From Sipunculus nudus (taxonomy: Eukaryota > Annelida > Sipuncula > Golfingiida > Sipunculidae): a stretch of 64,000 nt of DNA. Below the pieces are notes generated by a model, which searched no databases, had not been told where the DNA came from, and was given only the letters and a program-made list of their open reading frames with translations. The DNA is taken from positions 29,823,033 to 29,887,032 of the forward strand of contig CM049309.1 in assembly GCA_026874595.1 (NCBI GenBank). Reading direction: 5' to 3'. Position 1 is the stretch's first letter, and each line of letters starts with the position of its first letter. This document shows, piece by piece, positions 1-9,960 of this stretch. Position numbers and translations under genes: made by a program.

Positions 1-1206
1 AGTCATATGTCACCAGTGTCACTCACAATTACAGCCACACGGTGAGATGTACCAGCTGGAGTGCAAGCTTATATATACAAGAAAAATAGAGATGGTCTAC
101 AAAATAAGTTGACCTGACCTATGACCTTGGCCTTTTGCCACTGGATTCTTTCTAAATGATGGGTAACTACTTACCACTAACATCTGGCCGGGTGTAATTA
201 CTTGGCAACCAATGAGTGAATAACTTAGACCTGCAACCTTTAACCTCCTGACCAGCTGACCTCAAAATCAATTAGTTATTTCTTCATGCAAAAAGACCTA
301 TAAATATGAAGTTTGAATCACATTGAGTGATGTAAGATGTGGCATATGTGAAAGACTGAAGGTTTGGGTTGAACAGTTTCACTTGAAATATATTCACAAG
401 CATTTAGAACAATATTGTGACCTTGACCTTTGACCTTTTGAACTCAACTTCAATAGGCTTCTTCCCCTATTGGTAGGTAAGCCATATATGACAGATGGAA
501 AGTATAGATTGAAAAGTTTGCCTGAAAATGACTCCACGCAAGGAGAGGGTGCTGTGAACTGGACCTTTGATCTCAAAATCAACAGGTCTTTTCCCCTGTT
601 GGCAGAGAAGCGATATCAGTGCTGAAAGGTTTGGAATGAAAGGTCTAGCTTGAAATGTGTCCACAACCTTTTCAAAGAAGTGGATCCTGTGACCCTGACC
701 TTTGACCTTGTGACATCAACATCTATAGGATTCTTCTCCCACTTAGTAGGTGAGCTATATGTGAAAGATCAAAGAATTGGGATGAAAGGTTTGGCTTAAA
801 ATGCATCCACAGGCTTTTCAAAGAAGTTGTTTGTGACCTTGACCTTTGACCTTGTGACCTCAAAATAATTATGGTTCTTCCCCTGTTGGCAGGTGAGCTG
901 TATGTGAAAGATGGAAGGTTTGGGATGAAAATTTTGGCTAAAAGAATTATTTCTGGGGGGTGCAAACACACCCCATAACTTCGAGAATATAGGTCGCAGT
1001 GACCTAATTTCAGGTTTGCAAGGAGATCTTTTTAGAACTTCTAAGACTGCATAGGGTTCAAGGCCCTAGCCCCTACGGTTACAATTTGTGCCCTGCTAAC
1101 GGACGGATGGCCGGCCAGACGGCCGGACGGACAGACGGAAGGACGACGGACAAAGACCCATCGCTATAGCCCAGCATGACTGAAAGTCAGCTGAGCTAAT
1201 AAAACA
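1..1206 (+). mobile_element. Hairpin-ended non-autonomous element, 3' portion with TGACCTTTGACC units
   Basis: No gene is seen. The stretch repeats a unit of about 150-280 bp that contains GTGACCTTGACCTTTGACC (near 417, 688 and 833), followed by a 'gtgaaagatggaaggtttgggatgaaa' -type segment. It then passes into a CGGACGGAC-rich tract (1100-1150) and ends in an imperfect hairpin at 1167-1199, with right arm AGTCAGCTGAGCTA. The same terminal hairpin closes elements at 16214-16244, 18069-18099, 22417-22447 and 24878-24908, so this is the 3' end of a dispersed family. The left end lies outside the window. No transposase is visible. Assignment to a Helentron/'pearl'-type family is inference from the tandem core and terminal hairpin. 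Confidence 0.6.
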
Positions 1207-1207
1207 G

Positions 1208-1744
1208 AGACTGTTAGATAACAGGAATCATCTGTTAGCGAAAGAAGATCGGGACAGGGGAAAATTCGAACAGTGGTTAGAGTGTGTCTATGAGCTTGGG
1301 GGCTTATGGGAAAATGAAAGAGATATGTCGCACAATACTTCAAAATTGTGAAAAACCAAAGAACTCCCCACTTTTAAAGCTCAAGTTCATGTGCGAACCA
1401 AAATTTTGAGAATTGAGGCAAAGAGTAAAATACTGTTATCAAAATGTTCTGCGGCTGAGATCAAAGCATACCTTACAGAGCTTATTAAATGTTCTGTTCC
1501 TGTAGAACTGCATGATTTACTTGATCTACTCGTAAATCCTACATCAATGGTGGGGGCTGGCTTCAGTCAGGCCTGGGAAAGTGATGGGTGCAAAACTTGG
1601 TTTGAGGGCACAATCAAACGACTGGTCACTAATGAAAACAAACAACCTGAATTTGAATTAGATTTTCAAGAAGACGCTCCGTCATACATGGCAATCCCAG
1701 AGGTCTTAGTTGATATAATCAGAGGCGATATAGACCTTCACTGA
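1208..1744 (+). pseudogene. Stop-interrupted ORF with a chromo/Tudor-like C-terminal part, probable relic
   Basis: One reading frame runs from 1208 to the TGA at 1742-1744, with a single in-frame TGA at 1349-1351. The first part is charged and helical (it contains EDRDRGKFEQWLECV). After the stop it continues as TKELPTFKAQVHVRTKILRI and then a leucine-rich helix. The last 60 residues have a VGAGFSQAWESDG...WFEGTI pattern of short beta strands, as in chromo/Tudor-like folds. An AATAAA at 1767-1772 follows the stop by only 23 bp. The frame opens right at the end of the preceding repeat, so this may be a last exon or a fragment carried or truncated by an element. I do not recognise the family with certainty. 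It is called a pseudogene because of the internal stop and the lack of a plausible ATG, but a recoded or mis-sequenced exon cannot be excluded. Confidence 0.45.
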
Positions 1745-2884
1745 AGTCCTACTTCATCCCTGAATTAATAAATAGTTGATTGGATTTAAGATCATGTTTT
1801 CTCATTGTGTATTTTATTGGTATAATGAGTCTTATTATCTCATATTTTTGAACAATCAGGTGATATATTGCGATTGTGTGCTTCCTTTAAACTTGTAATA
1901 CATCTTTTATGTGATAAACTAGTTTTTTTTTTTTAAATTCACTAACAAGTTACTATTTTAAGCATTCCATGAACCACAAATTTGCTATAATATTATATTT
2001 GTAATAAATAAGGTGATGTGTTTATAGGCAATTTTCCATGTTTGACTGGTTTTAAACTCCATTATACCTTTAGTAATTGTTTTTTAGTATCTCAGTGTCT
2101 GTGATTTGAAGTATTTGTTTTAGTATTTGTTTTAGTCTTACCTCTATTAAACAATCAGGTGATATATTGTGATGTTTCATGTAACTTTGTGATACAATGT
2201 ATTTTGATAATACTGTACAATATTGTTGATATTTCAAAATTTTGGCAATATGTGTGATGCACATTTGATGTAAATAAATATTGTCATGTAACATTCTGAA
2301 TTTATTTGTTAACTTTCCATCATGACTATCATGATGCTTATTTTAAGCAATAACATCAAGATGCCACTCAGTAATACTAATGGGGTAGAGATATCACAAA
2401 GCAGTGGGTTAGGGACACGCCCCCTAATTAGTGTTGCCAGACTGCTCCAGTGAAGGGACACGCCCCCTAATTAGCAGGCTGCAGGCAGCCTGCTGGTCAC
2501 AGGTTTTCCTTGAAATATGGGTCCCAGCTAGCTCATTTCTGTGAATTATTAAAATGCCATAACTTTTCAGTGAGTGGTCATATCTTGTTGATTTAAGAAC
2601 TATATTGATCCTGAAGCAAAAACCAACCTTGCCATGTATTTTTTATGTAAATTTTTACTTTGAAAAATTGACTGATATACCTAGCGTGATTAAGAAAGGA
2701 AAACATGTGATAGCAGACGTCAGTTAACCGTTTAACTATATCAGTTTTGAGAAAGAATGCAGGATTTTATTTATTCTGAAAGCAAAATTTTAAAAGACAT
2801 ATATATGAATATATGTTTGTATCGCTTATACATAAAATTTTCGTTGACTGACTAGTGATTACATGGCATTGTTCTTCTGAATAC
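1745..2884. other. AT-rich non-coding stretch with two short direct repeats
   Basis: No coding potential was recognised. A 21-bp direct repeat (core GGACACGCCCCCTAATTAG) occurs at 2411-2431 and 2454-2474. The motif AACAATCAGGTGATATATTG occurs near 1851 and 2149. Part of this may be 3'UTR of the broken ORF on the left. Confidence 0.5.
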
Positions 2885-3195
2885 ATCTTTTCCAAAAGGT
2901 CACAGAATAAAGGTCACTGTGACCTCATTTCATTATTCCAAGGACATTTTCCTAGAACCTGAAAATTACGTCAGATGATTCCATGCCTTATGCACACATT
3001 TTGTGCCTCTTCTGTTTGGGTGCTCAAAATCATGTTTTCGGTCCTTAGATTCCAGAATATAGGTTACCATGACCTTATTTCAGGTTTTCAAGATTTGCCT
3101 AGGACCTCCCTGGATGTACATTTAGAAGTTTCTAGGTCTAACAGTTATGGTTTGTGCCCTGTTAATGACTAAATGGCCGACAGACAAAAGGTGAC
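2885..3195 (+). repeat. Remnant of the hairpin-ended element family (internal 3' segment)
   Basis: The order 'ggtcactgtgacctcatttcattattcc', 'cctagaacctg', 'gtttgtgccctgttaatgac', 'ggccgacagac' parallels the segment before the terminal hairpin of the copy ending at 16244. The hairpin itself is missing here, so this is a truncated copy. Confidence 0.5.
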
Positions 3196-3299
3196 TTACC
3201 TCCGAGTCCGAGTACAAGTCTGAGTTCATGATTCTCGATTACATGTCCGTCCAAAAAAGTGGACTCGAGTCAAAGTCCAGGCTCAGTCCTACATCACTG
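3196..3299. repeat. Degenerate GAGTC-type simple repeat
   Basis: Short GAGTC/CCGAGT motifs recur irregularly from about 3201 to 3285. No coding signal. Confidence 0.4.
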
Positions 3300-4170
3300 A
3301 TCTCTCTAAAGCTAGTTGATAAAGTTGATTATTTACTCGATGTTGTAATCATCAATATGACTGGTGATAAACTCAATACTTCTTCATCACATTCTGCATT
3401 TAAAAAGGGCCTCTGAACTAACATGTGTACAGTGGGCTTGAAGGATGCAATTAGACATTCATCACATGCATAAAGAATGGTTCACCAGTTTATTCTTGTT
3501 TTGTTGATGCATCTCATACATTGCCCCAAGTTGCTCAAAATATTATTGAAACAAAACATTCAGCCTGCTGTTATTCAGGTTCAATTAATATTTGTTATCA
3601 AAGCCAATGGGTGGAGTCAAATCCGATGAATTTGGAGCAAGAAATGATGTACGGCAAGGGGTTTTGTCTGTTATTCTATTTACTATATATATATGAGTGA
3701 CTGCTAAACCGGCTTAGAAATAAAGGTACTTGATTCCATGTTGGTAATTACTAAGCTATTACTTTCTTAAGCCCTTCTATGTCTGGGTTTCGAGAAATGT
3801 TGAAAGAATGTGAACAGTTTGCTGTAGAATTTGATATGATCAACAATCCAAAGAAAACAAATTGAGCTTTGTTCAAAAGGGGTACTGCAGTTAAACCAGA
3901 CAAAGTTTGTTTAAATGGTGTTCCTATACAATGGGAGGAACCTGTGCATTACCTAGGAAATCATATCATTACAATATGATGGCTAAAAGAGGAAAATTTA
4001 TCTCGGGCTTTAATTTTCTAATGTCTAACACTGGATGTCTGTCGAAGTAAACAAGTTATTTCATTTCTTTTGCTGCTAAGAATAATACTGAGCTGGAAGA
4101 GCTCAGTATACATCAGTGGAAGTACTTGAAAACAATCTAAGATGTCTTAAAAGTGTGAGCTGAATAAACA
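3300..4170 (+). mobile_element. Degenerate LINE (non-LTR retrotransposon) reverse-transcriptase remnant
   Basis: Plus-strand translation in shifting frames gives pieces typical of a LINE RT. In order they are HSAFKKGL...TNMCTVGLKDAIRH; a 'gsPVYSCFvDa'-like stretch; NDVRQGVLSVILFTIYIYE; a segment where a YADD box is expected but is destroyed; then MSGFREMLKECEQFAVEFDM, INNPKKTN, and VCLNGVPIQWEEPVHYLGNH. These correspond to the fingers/palm-to-thumb segment of jockey/CR1/I-like reverse transcriptases (family knowledge). Several stops and frameshifts interrupt it, and no endonuclease domain or poly(A) tail was found. It is a dead, 5'- and 3'-truncated copy. Confidence 0.75.
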
Positions 4171-4667
4171 TGGACATGAATAAACTGCATCATAACCATT
4201 ATGAATGGTCTTCGATTACCATGTATAGTAAAGGGAAAAAAGATTTATTTCTTGTCAAGTTATAAATATATTCTTGAAACATTTATGAAACATTAACTTC
4301 TCAAGCTTGGTTAGAATTCTGCACATCTATGTGAAATTATCTTTCACAGATTTTAACACTGTTCATGCTCAAGACAAACCTGAGAATTCAGCAGTTTTGA
4401 AATAAAGCACTTGAGAAATCCACAGTTGGTTCCAATGTTTTTTTAAAGCTTTGAATAAAACAGTAATCATAATGACATTTTAATGGTTTCCAAGGCATGA
4501 CATTCAAGTTCATGCGTTTTAGCTCTGAGTGACATGTGATGCCTGGACTCCATCTGGTCTGCTTCCAGTATAAGGCCACACACTTAACTCATAAGAGAAT
4601 CTACACTGTACAGACAAGTCTGTGAGATCAGCAACTTAAAACGACCGTCACAGGATTTTCTGTACTG
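4171..4667. other. Unique non-coding DNA, nothing recognised
   Basis: No repeat structure, ORF of note or RNA gene was seen between the LINE remnant and the 38-bp minisatellite. Confidence 0.4.
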
Positions 4668-4975
4668 GTGCCTTTTGCCTTTTGCTCTACACACATGTAA
4701 TTTCAGGAGGTTTTGCCTTTTGCTCTACACACATGTAATTTCAGGAGGTTTTGCCTTTTGCTCTACACACATGTAATTTCAGGAGGTTTTGCCTTTTGCT
4801 CTACACACATGTAATTTCAGGAGGTTTTGCCTTTTGCTCTACACATATGTTATTTCAGGTGGTTTTGCTTTTTGCTGTACACACGTAATTTCAGGTGGTT
4901 TTGCCTTTTGCTCTACACATGTAATTTCAGGTGGTTTTGCCTTTTGCCCTAAACACATGTAATATGAGGTGGTTT
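4668..4975. repeat. 38-bp minisatellite downstream of the FBXL17-like gene
   Basis: About eight tandem units of roughly 36-38 bp, each containing TTTTGCCTTTTGCTCTACAC followed by ATGTAATTTCAGG. The first four units are virtually identical. Later units carry substitutions and 1-2 bp losses. To the right it decays into pyrimidine-rich sequence (about 4976-5260) with scattered TTGCCTTTT and CTACAC relics. Confidence 0.85.
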
Positions 4976-5311
4976 TGCTTTGCTCCACTTTATTCTACAA
5001 CTGTTTGCCATTTAGCCTGGCCTTTTCTTGTACACCACACTGCCTTTTCTTCTTTGACTTTTTGCCTTTTCTGGGGTTTTCTGTCTTTTCTCCTACACCT
5101 GTTTCCTTTTCCTTCCTCATTTTTTGCTTCTCTACAACATGTAACTCTTTTTACTTCCTTTGCCACCTGCTTCCATTTTCTTCTGTTTTCAGATCCTCTG
5201 CATCTATACCTATCCATCTATACCTTCCTGAATTTTCCTGCTCCTGACTCCATTCCCTTCTAAATCGTGGGTAGCACCTGCAGTAACAAGTCTGGTGTAT
5301 ACCAGCAGACA
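4976..5311 (-). other. Presumed 3'UTR of the FBXL17-like gene
   Basis: This lies directly downstream (minus strand) of the stop codon at 5314-5312. The minus strand is purine-rich and carries a canonical AATAAA (TTTATT on the plus strand, 4989-4994) about 320 nt after the stop. The polyadenylation site is therefore inferred to lie just below 4989. Open frames on either strand here are low-complexity products of decayed minisatellite sequence. Confidence 0.5.
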
Positions 5312-5577
5312 CTAAAGGTACATGGGGGAACTGTGCTGCTGAGCTCTGTGGATGAGCCTCTGGCAGTCCAGCCATAGCGTTGAGTAGGTAATCTGAGGGT
5401 GCTGCTCCACCAGGTCATTGATGGTATCCAAGGTGACAGCATCACACCTCATGAGACCCAGGTACTGTAGGGTGGGGCAGCATGACACCAGCTGGACGCC
5501 AGCACTTGTGATGTTCTTACACCAGCCTATATCCAGCTGCTTCAGTTTCCTGCAGTACTGGTACAGGCTCAGCAGAG
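5312..5577 (-). CDS. FBXL17: F-box/LRR protein 17-like, terminal coding exon
   Basis: Final exon of a minus-strand F-box/LRR gene. FBXL17 is the substrate receptor of an SCF ubiquitin ligase that captures aberrant BTB-domain dimers (family knowledge). The acceptor is TGATGGTCTTTCAG|CTCTG at 5578/5577. The first two bases finish a codon begun in the preceding exon (8943-9150), restoring SDKALLSLYQYC. The exon encodes about 88 residues with two cysteine-type LRRs: LKQLDIGWCKNITSAGVQLV and LQYLGLMRCDAVTLDTI. The tail LVEQHPQITYSTLWLDCQRL matches the characteristic C-terminal helix region of FBXL17. The stop TAG is at 5314-5312. The YLGLMRCD motif and tail make FBXL17 more likely than other FBXL members. 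The protein ends about 13 residues after the DCQRL helix. Confidence 0.88.
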
Positions 5578-5883
5578 CTGAAAGACCATCATACATAATA
5601 CTGAGCATATGCTGACACAGATTTAACAAATCATGGCAAAATTAAATTGTTATGCTTATTAACTAATCTGAGATGTAATAGGCAGCCTTTAAATACTTTG
5701 AATGAGTTGTCAATAGGAGTATGGTAATTGCATAAAGTCTCAGCAAGTCTCCTTTTATAGAATCACATTTCCCTTTTGAACAAGCTCCATATATCAGTAA
5801 AATAACCTTATTCTAGTGTCAAAATAGAGAGATGCCCTTAAACAATGCTGGTACATTTATAAGACAAGTTGATCAGATGTTTT

Positions 5884-8800
5884 ACACGGCATGATGCAGG
5901 TTCTCCAGATTCACATATCTTATTCAGACACATCACATGACACAAGATGTAAGTGCACCAGATTAACATACCTTTAATCAGACACATCACATGACACAAG
6001 ATGCAGGTTCTCCAGATTCACATACCTTAATCAGTCACATCACATGACACAAGATGCAGGTTCTCCAGATTCACATCTTTTTATCAGACACATCAATTGA
6101 CACAAGATGCTGGTTCTCCAGATTCACATACCTTTATCGGACATGTTACATGACACAAGATGAAGGTTCTCCAGATTCACATACCTTTATCAGACACATC
6201 AAATGACACAACATGCAGGTTCTCCAGATTCACATACCTTTATCAGACACATCACATGACACAAGATGCAGGTTCTCCAGATTCACATACCTTAATCAGA
6301 CACATCACATGACACAAGATGCAGGTTCTCCAGATTCACATACCTTTATCATACACATCAAATGACACAAGATGCAGGTTCTCCAGATTTACATACCTTT
6401 ATCAGACACGTTACGTGACACAAGATGCAGGTTCTCCAGATTCACATACCTTTATCAGACACATCACATGACACAAGATGGAGGTTCTCCAGATTCACAT
6501 ACCTTTATCAGACACATCAAATGACACAAGATGCAGGTTCTCCAGATTTACATACCTTTATCAGACACTTTACATGACACAAGATGAAGGTTCTCCAGAT
6601 TCACATACCTTTATCAAACACGTTACGTGACACAAGATAAAGGTTCTCCAGATTCACAAACCTTTATCAGACACATCACATGACACAAGATGCAGGTTCT
6701 CCAGATTCACATACCTTTATCAGACACGTTACGTGACACAAGATAAAGGTTCTCCAGATTAACAAACCTTTATCAGACACATCACATGACACAAGATGGA
6801 GGTTCTCCAGATTCACATACCTTTATCAGACACATCAAATGACACAAGATGCAGGTTCTCCAGATTTACATACCTTTATCAGACACGTTACATGACACAA
6901 GATGAAGGTTCTCCAGATTCACATACCTTTATCAGACACGTTACGTGACACAAGATAAAGGTTCTCCAGATTCACAAACCTTTATCAGACACATCACATG
7001 ACACAAGATGCAGGTTCTCCAGATTCACATACCTTTATCAGACACGTTACGTGACACAAGATAAAGGTTCTCCAGATTCACAAACCTTTATCAGACACAT
7101 CACATGACACAAGATGCAGGTTCTCCAGATTCACATACCTTTATCTGACAAGTAACATGAAACAAAATGCAGGTTCTCCAGATTCATCTACCTTAAGCAG
7201 ACATGTTACATGACACAAGATGCAGGTTCTCCAGATTCACATACCTTTATCAGACACATCAAATGACACAAGATGCAGGTTCTCCAGATTTACATACCTT
7301 TATCAGACACGTTACGTGACACAAGATGCAGGTTCTCCAGATTAACATACCTTTATCAGACACATCACATGACACAAGAAGGAGGTTCTCCAGATTCACA
7401 TACCTTTATCAGACACATCAAATGACACAAGATGCAGGTTCTCCAGATTTACATACCTTTATCAGACACGTTACATGACACAAGATGAAGGTTCTCCAGA
7501 TTCACATACCTTTATCAGACACGTTACGTGACACAAGATAAAGGTTCTCCAGATTCACAAACCTTTATCAGACACATCACATGACACAAGATGCAGGTTC
7601 TCCAGATTCACATACCTTTATCAGACATGTTACGTGACACAAGATAAAAGGTTCTCCAGATTCAAAAACCTTTATCAGACACATCACATGACACAAGATG
7701 CAGGTTCTCCAGATTCATATACCTTTATCAGACACGTCACGTGACACAAGATAAAGGTTCTCCAGATTCACAAACCTTTATCAGACACATCACATGACAC
7801 AATATGCAGGTTCTCCAGATTCACATACCTTTATCTGACAAGTAACATGAAACAAAATGCAGGTTCTCCAGATTCATCTACCTTAAGCAGACATGTTACA
7901 TGACACAAGATGCAGGTTATCCGAATTCGCATCCCTATATCAGACAGGTAACATGACACAAGATGGAGGTTCTCCAGATTCGCATAATTATATCAGACAC
8001 GTTACATGACACAAGATACAGGTTTTCAAAATTCACATACCTTTATCAGACATGATACATGACACTAGATGCAGGTTTTCCAAATTCACATCCCTTTATC
8101 AGACACGTTACATGACACAAGATGGGAGGTTCTCCAGATTCGCATAATTATATCAGACACGTTACATGACACAAGATGCAGGTTTTCCAGATTCACATAC
8201 CCTTATCACACACATTACACGAAACAAGATGAAGGTTCTCCAGATTCACATACCTTTATCAGACACATCACATGACACAAGATGCAGGTTCTCCAGATTC
8301 TAATCCCTTTATCAGACATGTTACATGACACAAGATGCAGGTTCTCCAGATTCAAAACCCTTTATCAGACACGTTACATGATTTAAGATGGAGGTTCTCC
8401 AGATTCTCATAATTATATCAGACACGTTACGTGACACAAGATGCAGGTTCTCAAGATTCACATACCTTTATCAGACACGTTACATGACACAAGATGGAGG
8501 TTCTCCAGATTTGCATAATTACATCAGACACGTTACATGACACAAGATGCAGGTTCTCCAGATTCACATACCTTTATCAGACACGTTACATGACACAAGA
8601 TGCAGGTTCTCCAGATTCACATACCTTTATCAGACACGTTACATGACACAAGATGGAGGTTCTCCAGATTTGCATAATTATATCAGACACATTACATGAC
8701 ACAAGATGCAGGTTCTCCAGATTCACACACCTTTATCAGACACGTTACATGACACAAAATGGAGGTTCTCCAGATTTGCATACCTTTATCAGACACATTA

Positions 8801-8989
8801 CATGACACAAGTTGCAAGTTCTCCAGATTCACATACCTTTATCAGACACGTTACATGACATGAGATGCAGGTTCTCCAGATTCACATACCTTTATCAGAC
8901 ACATTACATGACACAAGATGCAAGTTCTCCAGATTCACATACCTTTATCAGACACGTTACATGACACGAGATGCAAGTTCTCCAGATTC
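5884..8989 (-). repeat. 53-bp minisatellite derived from the FBXL17-like exon/intron junction
   Basis: About 58 head-to-tail units of 53 bp. On the minus strand each runs GAATCTGGAGAACCTGCATC...GTGTCTGATAAAG|GTATGT. The right-most unit (8989-8937) is the authentic end of the upstream coding exon: 47 exonic nt encoding NLENLHLVSCNVSDK plus the first 6 intronic nt. The remaining units fill nearly all of the 3.4-kb intron. Many keep AAAG|GTATGT. Sub-variants carry GTTTGT (plus-strand 'cacaaacc') or have lost the GT (plus-strand 'cataattatatc'). A six-unit higher-order period of about 318 bp is visible from roughly 6465 to 7600 (landmark GATGGAGG at 6478 and 6795, then 11 units later near 7377). 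Because 53 is not a multiple of 3 and each unit carries GGT ATG TGA in the exon frame, the array cannot extend the protein. Confidence 0.93.
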
Positions 8990-9150
8990 CTGGCATGTCT
9001 TGCGATGGCCTCCACACACTGGTCAGTGATACTAGGACACAGGCAGACGTTCAGAGTGTTCAAGTGAAGACAGTGCTTGGCAATCTGAATGATTGGAGCC
9101 CCTGTCAGCTGAGGGATGTTTGGAACCACTAACATCTTAAGATTCTTCAG
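8943..9150 (-). CDS. FBXL17: F-box/LRR protein 17-like, internal exon (penultimate)
   Basis: A 208-nt exon. The acceptor is TTGATTTTCTTTAG|CTGAAG at 9151/9150 (phase 0) and the donor is GATAAAG|GTATGTG at 8943/8942 (phase 1). It encodes 69 residues plus one base: LKNLKMLVVPNIPQLTGAP, then HLNTLNVCLCPSITDQCVEA, then NLENLHLVSCNVSDK. These are consecutive LRRs of the FBXL cysteine-containing type. The pattern LNxCLxxxIxDxCVExIA followed by NLxxLxLVSC is the FBXL17 hallmark as I know the family. The last 47 nt are the progenitor, or one member, of the 53-bp minisatellite that follows in the intron, so this exon's donor competes with a long series of copies. Confidence 0.9.
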
Positions 9151-9615
9151 CTAAAGAAAATCAAGCATCTCACTGTTTTAATAATTTTAACATCAGTAGC
9201 CAAAATGGACTTGTACATGTAAGCAAATTGGCCAATCACAGCCTTGGATAAATGACTGCAGTAATACAAGAAATGGAATCTCTTATAACTAAGCTTTTAC
9301 CCATGCCACAGCTGATGATATTTAAAACAATACATCACTGACATTTTGCAAAATCAAACCAATATTTTCAACCTGTCTTCATTTAACTTTGTGGTCAATA
9401 TGATCATCATTTCTAGGATACTGGCAGGAATTTTTACCATCTGTCTGTAGCTTCTGAAAGTATTTCCCATGCTTTTAATCATTCATTAGCATGTGGTATT
9501 TATTGTGTGATCTTATGGCAAAGACTACCAGTAATATCATAAATTAACAATAACTGGAAATAAGAATGCAGCCACAGCGTGAACAATTATATTCTATTGA
9601 GAATGAACAGTCACT
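9151..9615. other. Intron, apparently unique sequence
   Basis: Left end of the 15.8-kb intron 9151-24923. Nothing repetitive or coding was recognised here. Confidence 0.5.
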
Positions 9616-9960
9616 AAGGAAAACAAGGGACCCATGGGTCACTGTGCTCAGCTGAAATTGATCTTTAAGGTAAAATCTAAAATAATATCAAATGGAGATA
9701 AAGTCTATGAGGAAAAGGTAATATAGGCCATGGCTGGGTGACATGATTGGTTTGTATTGATGAGTAGGAAATTGTTGTAAATAATACTTTGTGACCAAAC
9801 CATGCATTTCCTAATGTTAAAATTGAAGCATGTGAGCAGGTTGTGACCGTAAGATGTGTATTATTACCATGTTCACTGGTTGGCTTTTTGATAAATTGTT
9901 CATCGGTCCGGTAGTTTACACATTTGTTCAACTGGACCTATTTTTTTAATAATTTATATA
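9616..9960 (+). repeat. Element 5'-end motif followed by a segment duplicated at 19.0-19.3 kb
   Basis: It begins with ACAAGGGACCCATGGGTCAC...GCTCAGCTGA, a start motif also seen near 18476, 19844, 41571 and 61527. The following 'ggtaaaatctaaaataatat...ggccatgg' through 'ctgaccatgcatttcc' segment is colinear with 19020-19300 despite sequence divergence. Confidence 0.55.

Noticed and set aside
4931-5263. Overlapping plus-strand ORFs rich in F, L and S
   Set aside because: Low-complexity pyrimidine tract decayed from the 38-bp repeat, antisense to the FBXL17-like 3'UTR.
5578-5629. Apparent N-terminal extension with an ATG upstream of the last exon
   Set aside because: It lies upstream of a good acceptor (TTTCAG) and has no LRR register. 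The phase matches the 8943 donor perfectly.
5884-8989. Possible CRISPR-like array or tandem exons
   Set aside because: Units are contiguous without spacers. They lack 3' splice sites with polypyrimidine tracts, and 53 bp breaks the reading frame.
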